Below, piece after piece: positions 31,928 to 43,601 of a stretch of 64,000 nt of DNA. This DNA comes from Arsukibacterium sp. UBA5043. GTDB lineage: Bacteria > Pseudomonadota > Gammaproteobacteria > Enterobacterales > Alteromonadaceae. Below the pieces are notes generated by a model. That model was given only the letters and a program-made list of their open reading frames with translations. It had not been told where the DNA came from and made no database searches. The stretch spans positions 874 through 64,873 of the forward strand of contig DIBV01000013.1 in assembly GCA_002415085.1 (NCBI GenBank), read 5' to 3'. Made by a program: the position numbers and the translations under genes. Positions within the stretch are counted from its first letter, which is position 1. The number at the start of each line of letters is the position of its first letter.

Positions 31928-32722
31928 GTGGGTAAAATCATCGCCATTGCTAATCAGAAAGGTGGAGTAGGAAAAACCACCACCGCTGTTAACTTAGCGG
32001 CGTCAATGGCGGCTACTAAGCGCAAAGTGCTGTTGATAGACCTGGATCCGCAGGGTAACGCGACTATGGGGAGCGGCGTTGATAAATATGAAGTACACGC
32101 CACTGCGTATGAATTGCTGATCGAGCAGAAACCCTTGCTGGAGGTTGTGGTAAAAGAAACTACCGGGGGTTATCATCTGGTTGCTGCCAATTCTGATGTC
32201 ACTGCTGCCGAAGTGCGATTAATGGATGTGTTTGCCAGAGAGCTTCGCTTACGAACTGCCTTAAAAGACTATCGTAGTAGCTATGATTTTATCTTTATCG
32301 ACTGCCCACCCTCACTAAATATGTTAACCGTTAATGCCATGGCAGCTGCTGATACGGTACTGGTTCCCATGCAGTGTGAGTATTTTGCATTGGAAGGCCT
32401 TACGGCGCTGGTTGATACCATCAATAAGCTGGCGGCGGTGATAAATGCTGACTTAAAAATTGAAGGTATTTTGCGGACCATGTACGACCCCCGTAACCGC
32501 CTGGCAAACGATGTGTCGGAGCAGTTAAAACAACATTTTGGTGACAAAGTGTACCGCGCTGTGATCCCACGCAATGTCCGCCTTGCCGAAGCGCCAAGTT
32601 TTGGCACACCGGTCATGTACTACGATAAAAATTCAACCGGCGCCAAAGCATATCTGGCATTAGCCGGTGAAATTCTGCGCCGCTCAGAAAAAAAAACCAG
32701 TGGCAAGGCCACCTCAGCATAA
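31928..32722 (+). CDS. parA: Chromosome partitioning ATPase ParA
   Basis: 264 residues from a GTG start after GAGGGAGCC. The deviant Walker A ANQKGGVGKTTTAVNLA is at the N-terminus; LLIDLDPQGNATMG and FIDCPPSLNMLT are motifs A' and B. It is the chromosomal (short, no N-terminal helix-turn-helix) Soj/ParA type, which pulls ParB-parS complexes toward the pole. It shares an operon with parB; two parS-like sites lie in recF. Confidence 0.96.
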   Translation: MGKIIAIANQKGGVGKTTTAVNLAASMAATKRKVLLIDLDPQGNATMGSGVDKYEVHATAYELLIEQKPLLEVVVKETTGGYHLVAANSDVTAAEVRLMDVFARELRLRTALKDYRSSYDFIFIDCPPSLNMLTVNAMAAADTVLVPMQCEYFALEGLTALVDTINKLAAVINADLKIEGILRTMYDPRNRLANDVSEQLKQHFGDKVYRAVIPRNVRLAEAPSFGTPVMYYDKNSTGAKAYLALAGEILRRSEKKTSGKATSA

Positions 32723-32751
32723 CCACGATAAGTTAAAGGATATTTTTGCGC

Positions 32752-33630
32752 ATGTCGGTGAAAAAACGCGGTTTAGGCCGGGGCTTAGATGCTTTACTTA
32801 CGTCGAATAAAACGACGGAGCAAAACAGTGCCAATCAGCAGTCGGCTGAACTGCAAAAATTACCTGTCGAATTTTTACGGCCTGGCAAATATCAACCACG
32901 CAAAGATATGTCGCAGGATGCACTGGAAGATTTAGCCAGTTCAATCCGGGCCCAGGGCGTTATTCAACCAATCGTGGTGCGTGCTGTTAGCGATAATAGT
33001 TATGAGATTATCGCCGGTGAACGGCGCTGGCGCGCAGCTCAGTTGGCAAGGCTATCAGAAGTACCCTGCCTGATTAAAAACGTGCCCGACGAAGCAGCGG
33101 TGGCGATAGCGTTAATTGAAAACATTCAGCGCGAAGATCTGAATGCGATGGAAGAAGCTGTGGCGTTGGATAGGTTATTGACCGAATTTGAACTCACCCA
33201 TCAGCAAGTGGCCGATGCCGTAGGCAAATCCCGGGCGACGGTAACCAATTTACTGCGTTTAAATGCCCTTAACGACGATGTTAAGGTATTGCTGGAACAC
33301 GGCGATATTGAAATGGGCCACGCCCGGGCGTTACTGGCATTAACCGATGACAGCCAGTCTGAAACCGCGCGGTTGGTGGCGCATAAGCAATTAACGGTGC
33401 GCGAAACTGAAAGCCTGGTCCGGCGCATACTGGAACCAAAAGCCCCGGCAGCATCTAAGGCTAAAGACCCTGATGTCGATGCCTTAGAGCAACGTTTGAG
33501 TGAGCGTTTTGCGGCGCCGGTGCAAATTATGTATAACAAAAAAGGTAAGGGTAACCTGGTAATTAATTACAGTAGCCTGGCTGAGCTGGACGGTATTTTA
33601 GCCAAAATGCAATTAAGCGAGCAGGATTAA
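32752..33630 (+). CDS. parB: Chromosome partitioning protein ParB (CTP-binding clamp)
   Basis: 292 residues from ATG 32752. The N-terminal KKRGLGRGLDALL, which stimulates ParA, is followed by the CTP-binding ParB/Srx domain with RPGKYQPRKDM and IIAGERRWRAAQLARL. The central helix-turn-helix (HQQVADAVGKSRATVTNLLR) reads parS, and a C-terminal dimerisation part closes the chain. A TTG at 32746 is better spaced from AAAGGA (32734-32739), so a start two codons earlier is possible. The expected targets are the sites at 12878 and 13517. Confidence 0.95.
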   Translation: MSVKKRGLGRGLDALLTSNKTTEQNSANQQSAELQKLPVEFLRPGKYQPRKDMSQDALEDLASSIRAQGVIQPIVVRAVSDNSYEIIAGERRWRAAQLARLSEVPCLIKNVPDEAAVAIALIENIQREDLNAMEEAVALDRLLTEFELTHQQVADAVGKSRATVTNLLRLNALNDDVKVLLEHGDIEMGHARALLALTDDSQSETARLVAHKQLTVRETESLVRRILEPKAPAASKAKDPDVDALEQRLSERFAAPVQIMYNKKGKGNLVINYSSLAELDGILAKMQLSEQD

Positions 33631-33681
33631 GCATTTTATTTAGCCAAGATAAGGACAACCTGCGACTAAAACCGCTTTTTG

Positions 33682-33709
33682 TTGCAAATCGGGGGCAAAT
33701 AAGTATACT
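33682..33709 (+). promoter_or_regulatory. Promoter of the ATP synthase operon
   Basis: TTGCAA (33682-33687), a 16-base spacer and TATACT (33704-33709) lie 50 bases before atpI. A good sigma-70 match in the only spacer in front of the nine atp genes. Confidence 0.6.
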
Positions 33710-33758
33710 TTCGCAAGTTTTTTCTACCCCTGTATGGGCTATTACAACGAGGGGTACA

Positions 33759-34139
33759 GTGGCAGAAAATATTGTAGCTCAGGCCAGGAAATCAGCGTAT
33801 TTCGCCGTGCTGGCTCAGGTGGTAGTCGCCGGTTGTATCGCACTGGCGTTTTTTTTGCTGGCTGACAGTATCGCAGCGAAATCAGCCTTTAAAGGTGGCT
33901 TAGCGGCAGCAGTACCAAATTTTGTTTTCGCTTTCTTTGCGTTTCGATACAGTGGCGCAGAGCAGGCTCAACGAGTAGCGGCAGCGTTGATGCGCGGCCA
34001 CAGCTTAAAAGTTTTGTTAACTGTTATATTGTGCGCAGTGGTGTTACAACAGGAGCATTTAGTGCCAGAGGCGTTTATTACTGGTTTCCTGATCACCCTG
34101 CTGACACAATGGACAGCACCGTTTTTCTTTAAACTTTAA
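33759..34139 (+). CDS. atpI: ATP synthase subunit I (AtpI)
   Basis: 126 residues with four membrane helices. The pattern ARKSAYFAVLAQVVVAGCIA, then FKGGLAAAVPNFVFAFFAFR, is that of the AtpI family. AtpI helps assemble the c-ring. GTG start at 33759 behind GAGGGGT. First gene of the atp operon. Confidence 0.9.
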   Translation: MAENIVAQARKSAYFAVLAQVVVAGCIALAFFLLADSIAAKSAFKGGLAAAVPNFVFAFFAFRYSGAEQAQRVAAALMRGHSLKVLLTVILCAVVLQQEHLVPEAFITGFLITLLTQWTAPFFFKL

Positions 34140-34152
34140 ACTATTGGGATGA

Positions 34153-35298
<1,146 letters not shown>

Positions 35299-35343
35299 TT
35301 GAAGGTTTTTATTCGTCGAACAACTAAATAAGGAGGAGCGGAC

Positions 35344-35814
35344 GTGAACTTAAACGCCACTCTGTTAGGTGAATTAATCGCTTTTGCCGTCTTCGTACTT
35401 TTTTGTATGAAGTTTGTATGGCCGCCATTGATGAATGCCATCGAAGCGCGCCAGCAAAAAATTGCTGACGGTTTAGCGGCTTCTGATCGGGCTGAAAAAG
35501 ACCTGGCACTAGCCCAGGACAAAGCTAAAGATCAGTTAAAAGATGCTAAAGCACAAGCTGCTGAAATTATTGAGCAAGCGAGAAAACGCGAAGCGAAAAT
35601 GATTGAAGAAGCGGCACACAAAGCGAATGCTGAGCGGGATACGATCCTGGCGCAGACCAAAGCCGAAGTTGAAGCGGAACGAAACCGTTTACGCGAAGAT
35701 TTACGCAAGCAGGTAGCTGCCTTAGCGGTAGCCGGTGCAGAACGTATTCTGCAACGTTCTATCGACGAAGCTGCTCACAGCGACATTCTGGAAAAACTGG
35801 TACAAGAACTGTAA
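35344..35814 (+). CDS. atpF: ATP synthase F0 subunit b
   Basis: 156 residues from a GTG start with AAGGAGGAGCG before it. One N-terminal membrane helix ([20 protein letters not shown]) continues into a long charged coiled coil that forms the peripheral stalk: [20 protein letters not shown], then [20 protein letters not shown] contacting delta. Same length as the E. coli protein. Confidence 0.97.
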   Translation: MNLNATLLGELIAFAVFVLFCMKFVWPPLMNAIEARQQKIADGLAASDRAEKDLALAQDKAKDQLKDAKAQAAEIIEQARKREAKMIEEAAHKANAERDTILAQTKAEVEAERNRLREDLRKQVAALAVAGAERILQRSIDEAAHSDILEKLVQEL

Positions 35815-35826
35815 TGGGGATGAGCT

Positions 35827-36360
35827 ATGTCTGATTTGACGAATATCGCTCGTCCGTACGCTAAGGCGGCTTTCGATTTTGCTGTAGAGCAAAATGCGTT
35901 AGATGCCTGGCTGCAAATGCTGGCTTTTGCTGCTCAAGTAGCAGAAAACGACCAGGTTGCAGCATTACTGCGTACTTCTGGTGTTGCTGAAAAGCAAGCC
36001 GACCTGTTTCTTCAGGTATGTGGTGAGCAACTCAATGAGCAGGGCCAGAACTTTATAAAAGTACTGGCAGAAAATCACCGCTTGTTGGCGTTGCCTGAAG
36101 TATTGGTTGCTTTTGTTGAACATAAAGCGGCGTATGAAAAAGAAATTACCGTAGACGTAGTTTCTGCTACCGCCCTGGATAAAGCTCAACAAGAAAAGCT
36201 GATAGCTGCATTATCGCAACGTTTGGCACGCAAAGTTAAATTGAACTGTAGCGTCAATCCTGACATGGTCGGCGGCATGCTGATCAAAGCAGGTGACATG
36301 GTAATTGATGGCTCGGTCCGCGGTAAGCTGGATCGTTTAGCAACTGCGCTGCAGTCGTAA
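35827..36360 (+). CDS. atpH: ATP synthase F1 subunit delta
   Basis: 177 residues, standard. It begins DLTNIARPYAKAAFDFAVEQ and ends VNPDMVGGMLIKAGDMVIDG followed by SVRGKLDRLATAL, the OSCP/delta signature. It links the b dimer to the top of the alpha3-beta3 head. Confidence 0.97.
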   Translation: MSDLTNIARPYAKAAFDFAVEQNALDAWLQMLAFAAQVAENDQVAALLRTSGVAEKQADLFLQVCGEQLNEQGQNFIKVLAENHRLLALPEVLVAFVEHKAAYEKEITVDVVSATALDKAQQEKLIAALSQRLARKVKLNCSVNPDMVGGMLIKAGDMVIDGSVRGKLDRLATALQS

Positions 36361-36374
36361 TTGGGGAATAGAGT

Positions 36375-37916
36375 ATGCAACTGAATTCCACTGAAATCTC
36401 AGAACTGATCAAAAGTCGTATTGCTCAGTTTGAAGTGGTCAGTGAAGCTCGTAACGAAGGTACTATTGTTCAGGTAACTGACGGTATTATCCGGATTAAT
36501 GGCCTTGCTGATTGTATGCAAGGTGAGATGATCGAGCTTCCTGGCAATCGTTATGCTATCGCGTTGAACTTAGAGCGCAATTCTGTTGGTGCCGTAGTAA
36601 TGGGTCCGTATGCGGACTTAACCGAAGGCACTAAAGTTAAAAGTACCGGCCGTATTTTAGAAGTACCGGTAGGCCCACAGCTGTTAGGCCGTGTGGTAAA
36701 TACCTTAGGTGCGCCTATTGATGGTAAAGGCCCGATTGAAGCTGCAGGCTACGCGCCAGTAGAGAAAATTGCGCCTGGCGTAATTGACCGTCAGTCAGTC
36801 GACCAGCCGATGCAAACCGGTTACAAGTCGGTTGATGCCATGATCCCTATCGGTCGTGGTCAGCGTGAATTGTTAATCGGTGACCGTCAGACCGGTAAAA
36901 CCGCCTTAGCAATCGATGCCATTATCAACCAGAAAAACACCGGTATTAAATGTGTTTATGTTGCCATTGGTCAGAAAGCTTCTACCATTGCCAACGTAGT
37001 ACGCAAGTTGGAAGAACACGGTGCACTGGCCAATACCATTGTAGTGGTTGCTTCTGCTTCTGAAGCGGCTGCCCTGCAATTCCTGGCGCCATACTCTGGC
37101 TGTACCATGGGTGAATACTTCCGTGACCGCGGTGAAGATGCGCTGATTGTATACGATGATTTGTCTAAGCAAGCTGTTGCTTACCGTCAAATTTCATTGC
37201 TGTTACGCCGTCCGCCAGGCCGTGAAGCTTACCCGGGTGACGTATTTTATCTTCACTCACGTCTGCTTGAGCGGGCATCACGGGTTAATGCCGACTATGT
37301 TGAGCGCTTAACCAATGGTGAAGTAAAAGGCAAAACCGGTTCTTTAACCGCATTGCCAATTATTGAAACTCAGGCCGGTGACGTATCTGCGTTCGTACCT
37401 ACCAACGTAATTTCGATTACTGATGGTCAGATCTTCTTAGAATCTGATTTATTTAATGCTGGTATCCGCCCTGCGGTTAACGCCGGTATTTCGGTATCGC
37501 GGGTTGGTGGTGCAGCGCAAACCAAGATCATCAAGAAATTAGGTGGTGGTATTCGTCTGGCATTAGCCCAGTACTCTGAACTGGCAGCGTTTGCGCAGTT
37601 TGCGTCTGACTTAGATGAAGCAACCCGCGCCCAGTTAGAGCACGGTCAGAAGGTTACTGAGCTGATGAAACAGCTGCAGTACAGCCCAATGAGCGTTGGC
37701 GAAATGGGTGTGTCAATTTTCGCTATTGAAAAAGGTTTTCTGAAAGATATTGAAGTAGCCAAAATCTTAGATTTTGAAACTGCTTTAATCAGCTATATGA
37801 AAGCCGAACATGCCGAGCTGATGGCTGATATCGCGAAAACCGGTAACTACAACGATCAAATCGAGTCGTCGCTAAAAGCGGCCATTGAGAAGTTTAAAGC
37901 AACTCAGACTTGGTAA
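36375..37916 (+). CDS. atpA: ATP synthase F1 subunit alpha
   Basis: 513 residues, identical in length to E. coli. Walker A is [35 protein letters not shown] and the ATP-synthase alpha/beta signature around [17 protein letters not shown] are present. It holds the non-catalytic nucleotide sites of the F1 head. N-terminal [16 protein letters not shown] contacts delta. Confidence 0.98.
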   Translation: MQLNSTEISELIKSRIAQFEVVSEARNEGTIVQVTDGIIRINGLADCMQGEMIELPGNRYAIALNLERNSVGAVVMGPYADLTEGTKVKSTGRILEVPVGPQLLGRVVNTLGAPIDGKGPIEAAGYAPVEKIAPGVIDRQSVDQPMQTGYKSVDAMIPIGRGQRELLIGDRQTGKTALAIDAIINQKNTGIKCVYVAIGQKASTIANVVRKLEEHGALANTIVVVASASEAAALQFLAPYSGCTMGEYFRDRGEDALIVYDDLSKQAVAYRQISLLLRRPPGREAYPGDVFYLHSRLLERASRVNADYVERLTNGEVKGKTGSLTALPIIETQAGDVSAFVPTNVISITDGQIFLESDLFNAGIRPAVNAGISVSRVGGAAQTKIIKKLGGGIRLALAQYSELAAFAQFASDLDEATRAQLEHGQKVTELMKQLQYSPMSVGEMGVSIFAIEKGFLKDIEVAKILDFETALISYMKAEHAELMADIAKTGNYNDQIESSLKAAIEKFKATQTW

Positions 37917-37970
37917 ATTACGCGGGTGGTTACGGCCACCCCGTTCGTTGAATGAAACGGAGATACAGTC

Positions 37971-38834
37971 ATGGCCGGTGGTAAAGAGATAAAAAGTAAG
38001 ATCGGGAGTATTAATAATACTCGCAAGATCACCAGTGCTATGGAAAAAGTTGCGGTCAGCAAAATGCGCAAAGCGCAGGAGCGCGTAGCTGCAACCCGCC
38101 CATACGCTGAAGGTATGCGCAAAGTTATCGGTAATATTGCTCAGGGCAACATCGAGTATCGTCATCCGTATCTATCGGAGCGTGACGTGAAACGGGTTGG
38201 CTATATCATTATTTCAACCGATCGCGGTCTTTGCGGTGGCCTGAATACCAACGAGTTTAAGAAAGTTGTGCTGGAAATGAAAAGCTGGAAAAACCAGAAC
38301 GTTGAAGCGGAGTTTGCCGTTATCGGTAACAAAGCCACGGCGTTTTTTAAGCGTTTCGGCGGCAAAGTTGTAGCACAACAAACGGGTTCAGGTGACGTAC
38401 CACGTTTGGCTGATGTGATTGGTACGGTTAAGGTAATGCTGCAAGCTTACCTGGAAGGCCGTATTGACCGCTTATTCCTGGTATATAACACTTTTGTTAA
38501 TACCATGAAGCAAGAGCCAGTGATCGATCAACTCTTACCTTTGCCGCAAACAGAAGTTTCGCCAAAAGAGCATAACTGGGATTACCTGTACGAGCCGGAC
38601 CCGCAACCTATTTTAGATATGTTGCTGGACCGCTACATCGAGTCACAGGTTTACCAGGGTGTTGTTGAAAACGTTGCCAGCGAACACGCTGCACGTATGG
38701 TGGCAATGAAAGCCGCTACCGACAACGCCGGTAATTTAATGGATGACCTGAAGCTGGTGTATAACAAAGCACGTCAGGCCGCTATTACCCAAGAGCTCAG
38801 CGAAATTGTCGCAGGTGCGGCAGCTGTAGGCTAA
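37971..38834 (+). CDS. atpG: ATP synthase F1 subunit gamma
   Basis: 287 residues. The N-terminal coil [20 protein letters not shown] and the C-terminal coil [20 protein letters not shown], ending [19 protein letters not shown], form the rotating central stalk. [11 protein letters not shown] is the family signature. Confidence 0.98.
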   Translation: MAGGKEIKSKIGSINNTRKITSAMEKVAVSKMRKAQERVAATRPYAEGMRKVIGNIAQGNIEYRHPYLSERDVKRVGYIIISTDRGLCGGLNTNEFKKVVLEMKSWKNQNVEAEFAVIGNKATAFFKRFGGKVVAQQTGSGDVPRLADVIGTVKVMLQAYLEGRIDRLFLVYNTFVNTMKQEPVIDQLLPLPQTEVSPKEHNWDYLYEPDPQPILDMLLDRYIESQVYQGVVENVASEHAARMVAMKAATDNAGNLMDDLKLVYNKARQAAITQELSEIVAGAAAVG

Positions 38835-38858
38835 GGTGAACAGTTTTGAGAAATTTGA

Positions 38859-40253
<1,395 letters not shown>

Positions 40254-40277
40254 GCAACCAGGCTTTAGGAGAGCGAA

Positions 40278-40694
40278 ATGGCGATGACAGTGCAACTGGA
40301 TGTAGTAAGTGCTGAAGAGAAAATATTCTCTGGCCTTGTCGAGTCCGTGCAGGTCACAGGCAGTGAGGGCGAGTTAGGTATTTTACCTTTTCACGCCCCG
40401 TTACTGACTCCTCTGAAACCTGGCATGGTCCGTATCGTGAAGCAGTTCGGTGAAGAGCACGTAATTTATGTGGCCGGTGGCGTACTTGAAGTACAACCCG
40501 ACAGCATTACCGTGCTGGCTGATATTGCGGTACGTGGCGAAGACTTGGATGAGCAGGCTGCGTTAGATGCCCAGAAACGGGCAACCGAAGCGATGCAACA
40601 CGCCGGTGCAGATTTCAATTACGCTGAAGCAGCAGCGCAACTGGCCGAAGCCATTGCTCAGCTGCGGGTAATTCAGAAACTGCGCAAAAAGTAA
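40278..40694 (+). CDS. atpC: ATP synthase F1 subunit epsilon
   Basis: 138 residues. Beta-sandwich part: [39 protein letters not shown]. The C-terminal helical hairpin ([12 protein letters not shown] and [19 protein letters not shown]) can inhibit ATP hydrolysis. Last gene of the atp operon, closed by a terminator 17 bases on. Confidence 0.97.
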   Translation: MAMTVQLDVVSAEEKIFSGLVESVQVTGSEGELGILPFHAPLLTPLKPGMVRIVKQFGEEHVIYVAGGVLEVQPDSITVLADIAVRGEDLDEQAALDAQKRATEAMQHAGADFNYAEAAAQLAEAIAQLRVIQKLRKK

Positions 40695-40708
40695 GTTTAA
40701 GCTTGTTA

Positions 40709-40734
40709 AAAAGCCACCTGAGGGTGGCTTTTTT
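40709..40734 (+). terminator. Terminator of the atp operon
   Basis: AAGCCACC / GGTGGCTT is an 8-bp stem with loop TGAG, then TTTTTT. Textbook intrinsic terminator directly after atpC. Confidence 0.92.
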
Positions 40735-40842
40735 ATTGGCAGGATATAAGCCATTTACAACCGTTATACAAACAAGCTGGTTTCTTCTTAGTTACAAATG
40801 AGTATAATCGATAGCTAATTTATTGGCACAATGGACTGACTA

Positions 40843-42951
40843 TTGGTTACTTCACATCCGGCAAAGTATGCGCTGGCTGAATATACACTTGATACCGGTA
40901 ATTATAGTCTGCTGTTCAATGGCAAAACCATACCGCTGGAACCCAAGGTTTTCGCTGTTTTAGTGCTTCTCATTCAGGAGTATCCCCGTTTTGTTACCCT
41001 CGAGCAGTTGCATCAGCAAGTGTGGCAGGGTCGCGTGGTTAGTGATACCGCAGTAAGACGCACCATAAGCAAGTTGCGACAGGCACTGAGTGATACCGAT
41101 AGCGCCAACCCACGCTTTGTTAAATCGCAAATGAAGCGGGGTTATGCCTTAGTTATCAACCCGGTGGTGATAGATAAACCGGCTGAGAAAACCTTAAGTT
41201 CTGCAGCGGCTAGCGCAGGCATTCCTGCTGCAAAGCTGTTAGTAAAGCGGCGTTTTCCTGGCCCTGTAATGTTTTTTTTGATGGTTTTGCTACTTATTTC
41301 ACTTGGGATTAGCTGGTATCAATTTAGTATCAGGCCGCTAAGCCCACAGCAAAGTGCACTTGCATCTGTAGCGCTTGCTGCTGGCGAAAGCCTGATTGAT
41401 ATACCAGGCGAGAAGGTTGATTTGGCCCTGTCGGCTGATGGCCGTTTTCTGGCATTTAGTGCCAGTATAAAAGGACATGGCAGTTGGCAGTTATTTCTGC
41501 ATGACCGCCTTAGCGGCCAGATTAAACCTCTGCCAACCATTGGCAGTCATGCCGTAACGACCCTGAGTTTTATTCGCAGTGACAGCGCTGTGGTCTACAT
41601 TGACATAGCTGGCGAGCGCTGTCGCTTGTATTTGCTGGATTTGAAAGAAAATGCGCAACCACAGCTACTGGTAGATCAACAGTTTTCAATGGGAAATGTC
41701 ATTTATCAAAGTGCGCTGGACCGGCTTATTTTTAATGCTACTGCACATCAGGGTGATAATGGCTACTACTACAGTTATGATTTAGCCAGTGGCAAGGTGC
41801 AGCAACTCACCTTTAGCGCTGCATCGATGATAGTGGACATTGGAGGCAGTCTGTCTCCCGATCAACAACAACTGGCGATGGTACGATATCGCGGTCAGCA
41901 CGATGAGTTCCGGTTGCAGATATATCAGCTGGCAAGCAAGCAGCTGTTGCAGGAAACTGCACTGCCTGTCCGGGCGACGCAAATACAGTGGATTAGCGCT
42001 GATCAGCTGGTGTTATTAGATCAGGCAGGCGCTGCCTGGCGTTATCAGTTAAGCAACCAGCAGCTTAGCGAAATAACCTTGGATGGTAAGAACCGCATCC
42101 GTCGCTTGTTTATATCTTCTGAGCAGCAATTGCTGGCTATTGTTCGACCTGTTGTTGAACGGAGTTATATTGAAGCAAGCTGGCCCGACAGACAAACACA
42201 GCAATTCTATCGCTTTAGTAACCCGCCACATGACCTGGCTTATAGCCCGGATCCGCAGAAGCTTTGGTTAACTCTGCGCCAAGGTGACGAATATCAGCTG
42301 CTTTTGTACGACATCAATAGTCAGCAACAGCAGCAAGTGCTAATTCTGGACAGTGATTTTCAGCTACTTGGGCAAAGCCCGGATCAGCAGTATTTGCTGC
42401 TTAAAATGAAAAAACGGCTCTGGTTGCTGCAGTTAAGTAATAACCAGCTGAAGCCTATTACGGCCCAAACACAGGTGGTCGAGTCAGGTTTTTTTAGTGC
42501 AGATAGCCAGCACATTCTTTTTACAGAAAATGAGGCTGGTCGCTGGTTGGTTAATCGATACCTGATAGCTGCCCAGACAACAGAACGATTTACTCAGAAC
42601 TACCGGCTATTTATCCCATTTGCTAATGAATACCTGGCAGTTGAACCTCAGGGCCAGTTTTACAGGGTGGACAGCACTTTACAGCAAGTCGTGAAGCAAG
42701 ATGCCAAAATGATGTTTGATGTACCTTATCAGGTAAATATTCATGGCAACACGCTGCTGTTTAGTAATATGCAAATGGCTGATACTTTTCTGTGGCAGTT
42801 CAGTGCACAACAACCAGGTTTATCGCAGCAAATTTTGCCGCGCAATGAGATTGATCCGCGGTTGTCAATTAGCCCTGATGGTAATAAAGTTTTGTATTTT
42901 AATATTCAACGTAATAACGATCGCATCGTTAACCTTGGAAAAGTAATTTAA
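40843..42951 (+). CDS. CadC-like membrane transcription regulator with periplasmic beta-propeller
   Basis: 702 residues from TTG 40843; a TGA sits just upstream in frame and no ATG is better placed. Residues 10-105 form an OmpR/ToxR-type winged helix (FNGKTIPLEPKVFAVLVLLI, VVSDTAVRRTISKLRQALSD, VKSQMKRGYALV). A single membrane helix (about 145-165) leads to some 530 periplasmic residues with repeated strand patterns like LALSADGRFLAFSA and LSISPDGNKVLYFN, a TolB/WD40-type propeller. It would sense outside signals and bind DNA directly without phosphorylation. Likely target: the secreted-protein and peptidase genes that follow. Confidence 0.85.
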   Translation: MVTSHPAKYALAEYTLDTGNYSLLFNGKTIPLEPKVFAVLVLLIQEYPRFVTLEQLHQQVWQGRVVSDTAVRRTISKLRQALSDTDSANPRFVKSQMKRGYALVINPVVIDKPAEKTLSSAAASAGIPAAKLLVKRRFPGPVMFFLMVLLLISLGISWYQFSIRPLSPQQSALASVALAAGESLIDIPGEKVDLALSADGRFLAFSASIKGHGSWQLFLHDRLSGQIKPLPTIGSHAVTTLSFIRSDSAVVYIDIAGERCRLYLLDLKENAQPQLLVDQQFSMGNVIYQSALDRLIFNATAHQGDNGYYYSYDLASGKVQQLTFSAASMIVDIGGSLSPDQQQLAMVRYRGQHDEFRLQIYQLASKQLLQETALPVRATQIQWISADQLVLLDQAGAAWRYQLSNQQLSEITLDGKNRIRRLFISSEQQLLAIVRPVVERSYIEASWPDRQTQQFYRFSNPPHDLAYSPDPQKLWLTLRQGDEYQLLLYDINSQQQQQVLILDSDFQLLGQSPDQQYLLLKMKKRLWLLQLSNNQLKPITAQTQVVESGFFSADSQHILFTENEAGRWLVNRYLIAAQTTERFTQNYRLFIPFANEYLAVEPQGQFYRVDSTLQQVVKQDAKMMFDVPYQVNIHGNTLLFSNMQMADTFLWQFSAQQPGLSQQILPRNEIDPRLSISPDGNKVLYFNIQRNNDRIVNLGKVI

Positions 42952-43094
42952 TTTCATAAGCTTAAATGGTTATAACTCTGGTTATAACTAAAGTGCTTAT
43001 TTCATCACAGTAAAGTCGCAAAGCCGTTATCGCTGTTTCTCTGGCGGCTGACTAAAGTTTGCCCTGTCGCATAACAACGCCGCAGGAGGCAACC

Positions 43095-43370
43095 ATGCAA
43101 GCTAAGAAAAACACCTTTATTACTATGTTGGTAGCGGGGTCTTTATTGTTGTCGTCTGGCATTGCTAAGGCTGAGATCACCGTCCATACCAATGTTGATC
43201 CTAACCAACAGCTGATGATGGCATTAGATATTGTTGACGTTAAGCAGGAGCTTAACCAGACACTGGTTCAATTACAGCTTCAGCTCAAACAGGACAGCTA
43301 TAACAATGCGCACAAAGCGCTGACAGAGAAATCACTTCAGAACAATGAACTGCCGCTTTTACAACACTGA
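43095..43370 (+). CDS. Small secreted protein of unknown function
   Basis: 91 residues. ATG 43095 is chosen because GCAGGAGGC lies 5 bases before it. The signal peptide covers about 1-25 (FITMLVAGSLLLSSGIAKAE), and the mature part is about 66 residues, polar, with a Gln/Leu-rich helix (LNQTLVQLQLQLKQDSYNNA). I recognise no family. It follows the CadC-like regulator by 143 bases and precedes a 38-residue membrane peptide, so the three may be one regulated unit with the S9 peptidase. Confidence 0.6.
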   Translation: MQAKKNTFITMLVAGSLLLSSGIAKAEITVHTNVDPNQQLMMALDIVDVKQELNQTLVQLQLQLKQDSYNNAHKALTEKSLQNNELPLLQH

Positions 43371-43399
43371 ACAGTTGTGAATAAGTAAGGAAAGCGGTA

Positions 43400-43516
43400 A
43401 TGTTTAAGTTGTTAAATAAGCCTGAACCAGCCCGTGTGTTGGGCTGGGGCTTGTTTTGGTTCGGTAGCTGGCTGTTGTTGCACTTTTTACTATTGCAGCA
43501 TCCATTGGCTGGTTAG
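43400..43516 (+). CDS. Predicted 38-residue membrane miniprotein
   Basis: ATG at 43400 with AAGGAAAG just upstream. It encodes FKLLNKPEPARVLGWGLFW, then a hydrophobic span to HFLLLQHPLAG. One membrane helix covers about residues 13-33, with a short basic N-terminus. It is 30 bases behind the small secreted protein gene and 85 before the S9 peptidase. Unknown function; supported by ribosome site, hydrophobic pattern and placement, not by homology. Confidence 0.45.
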   Translation: MFKLLNKPEPARVLGWGLFWFGSWLLLHFLLLQHPLAG

Positions 43517-43601
43517 CACCACTGATACTTGTATAACAATAATAAATAATAATTGAACAGCCAGACGTGCTAAATGCAGTCGGTTAAAGAGGTAACAACC
43601 T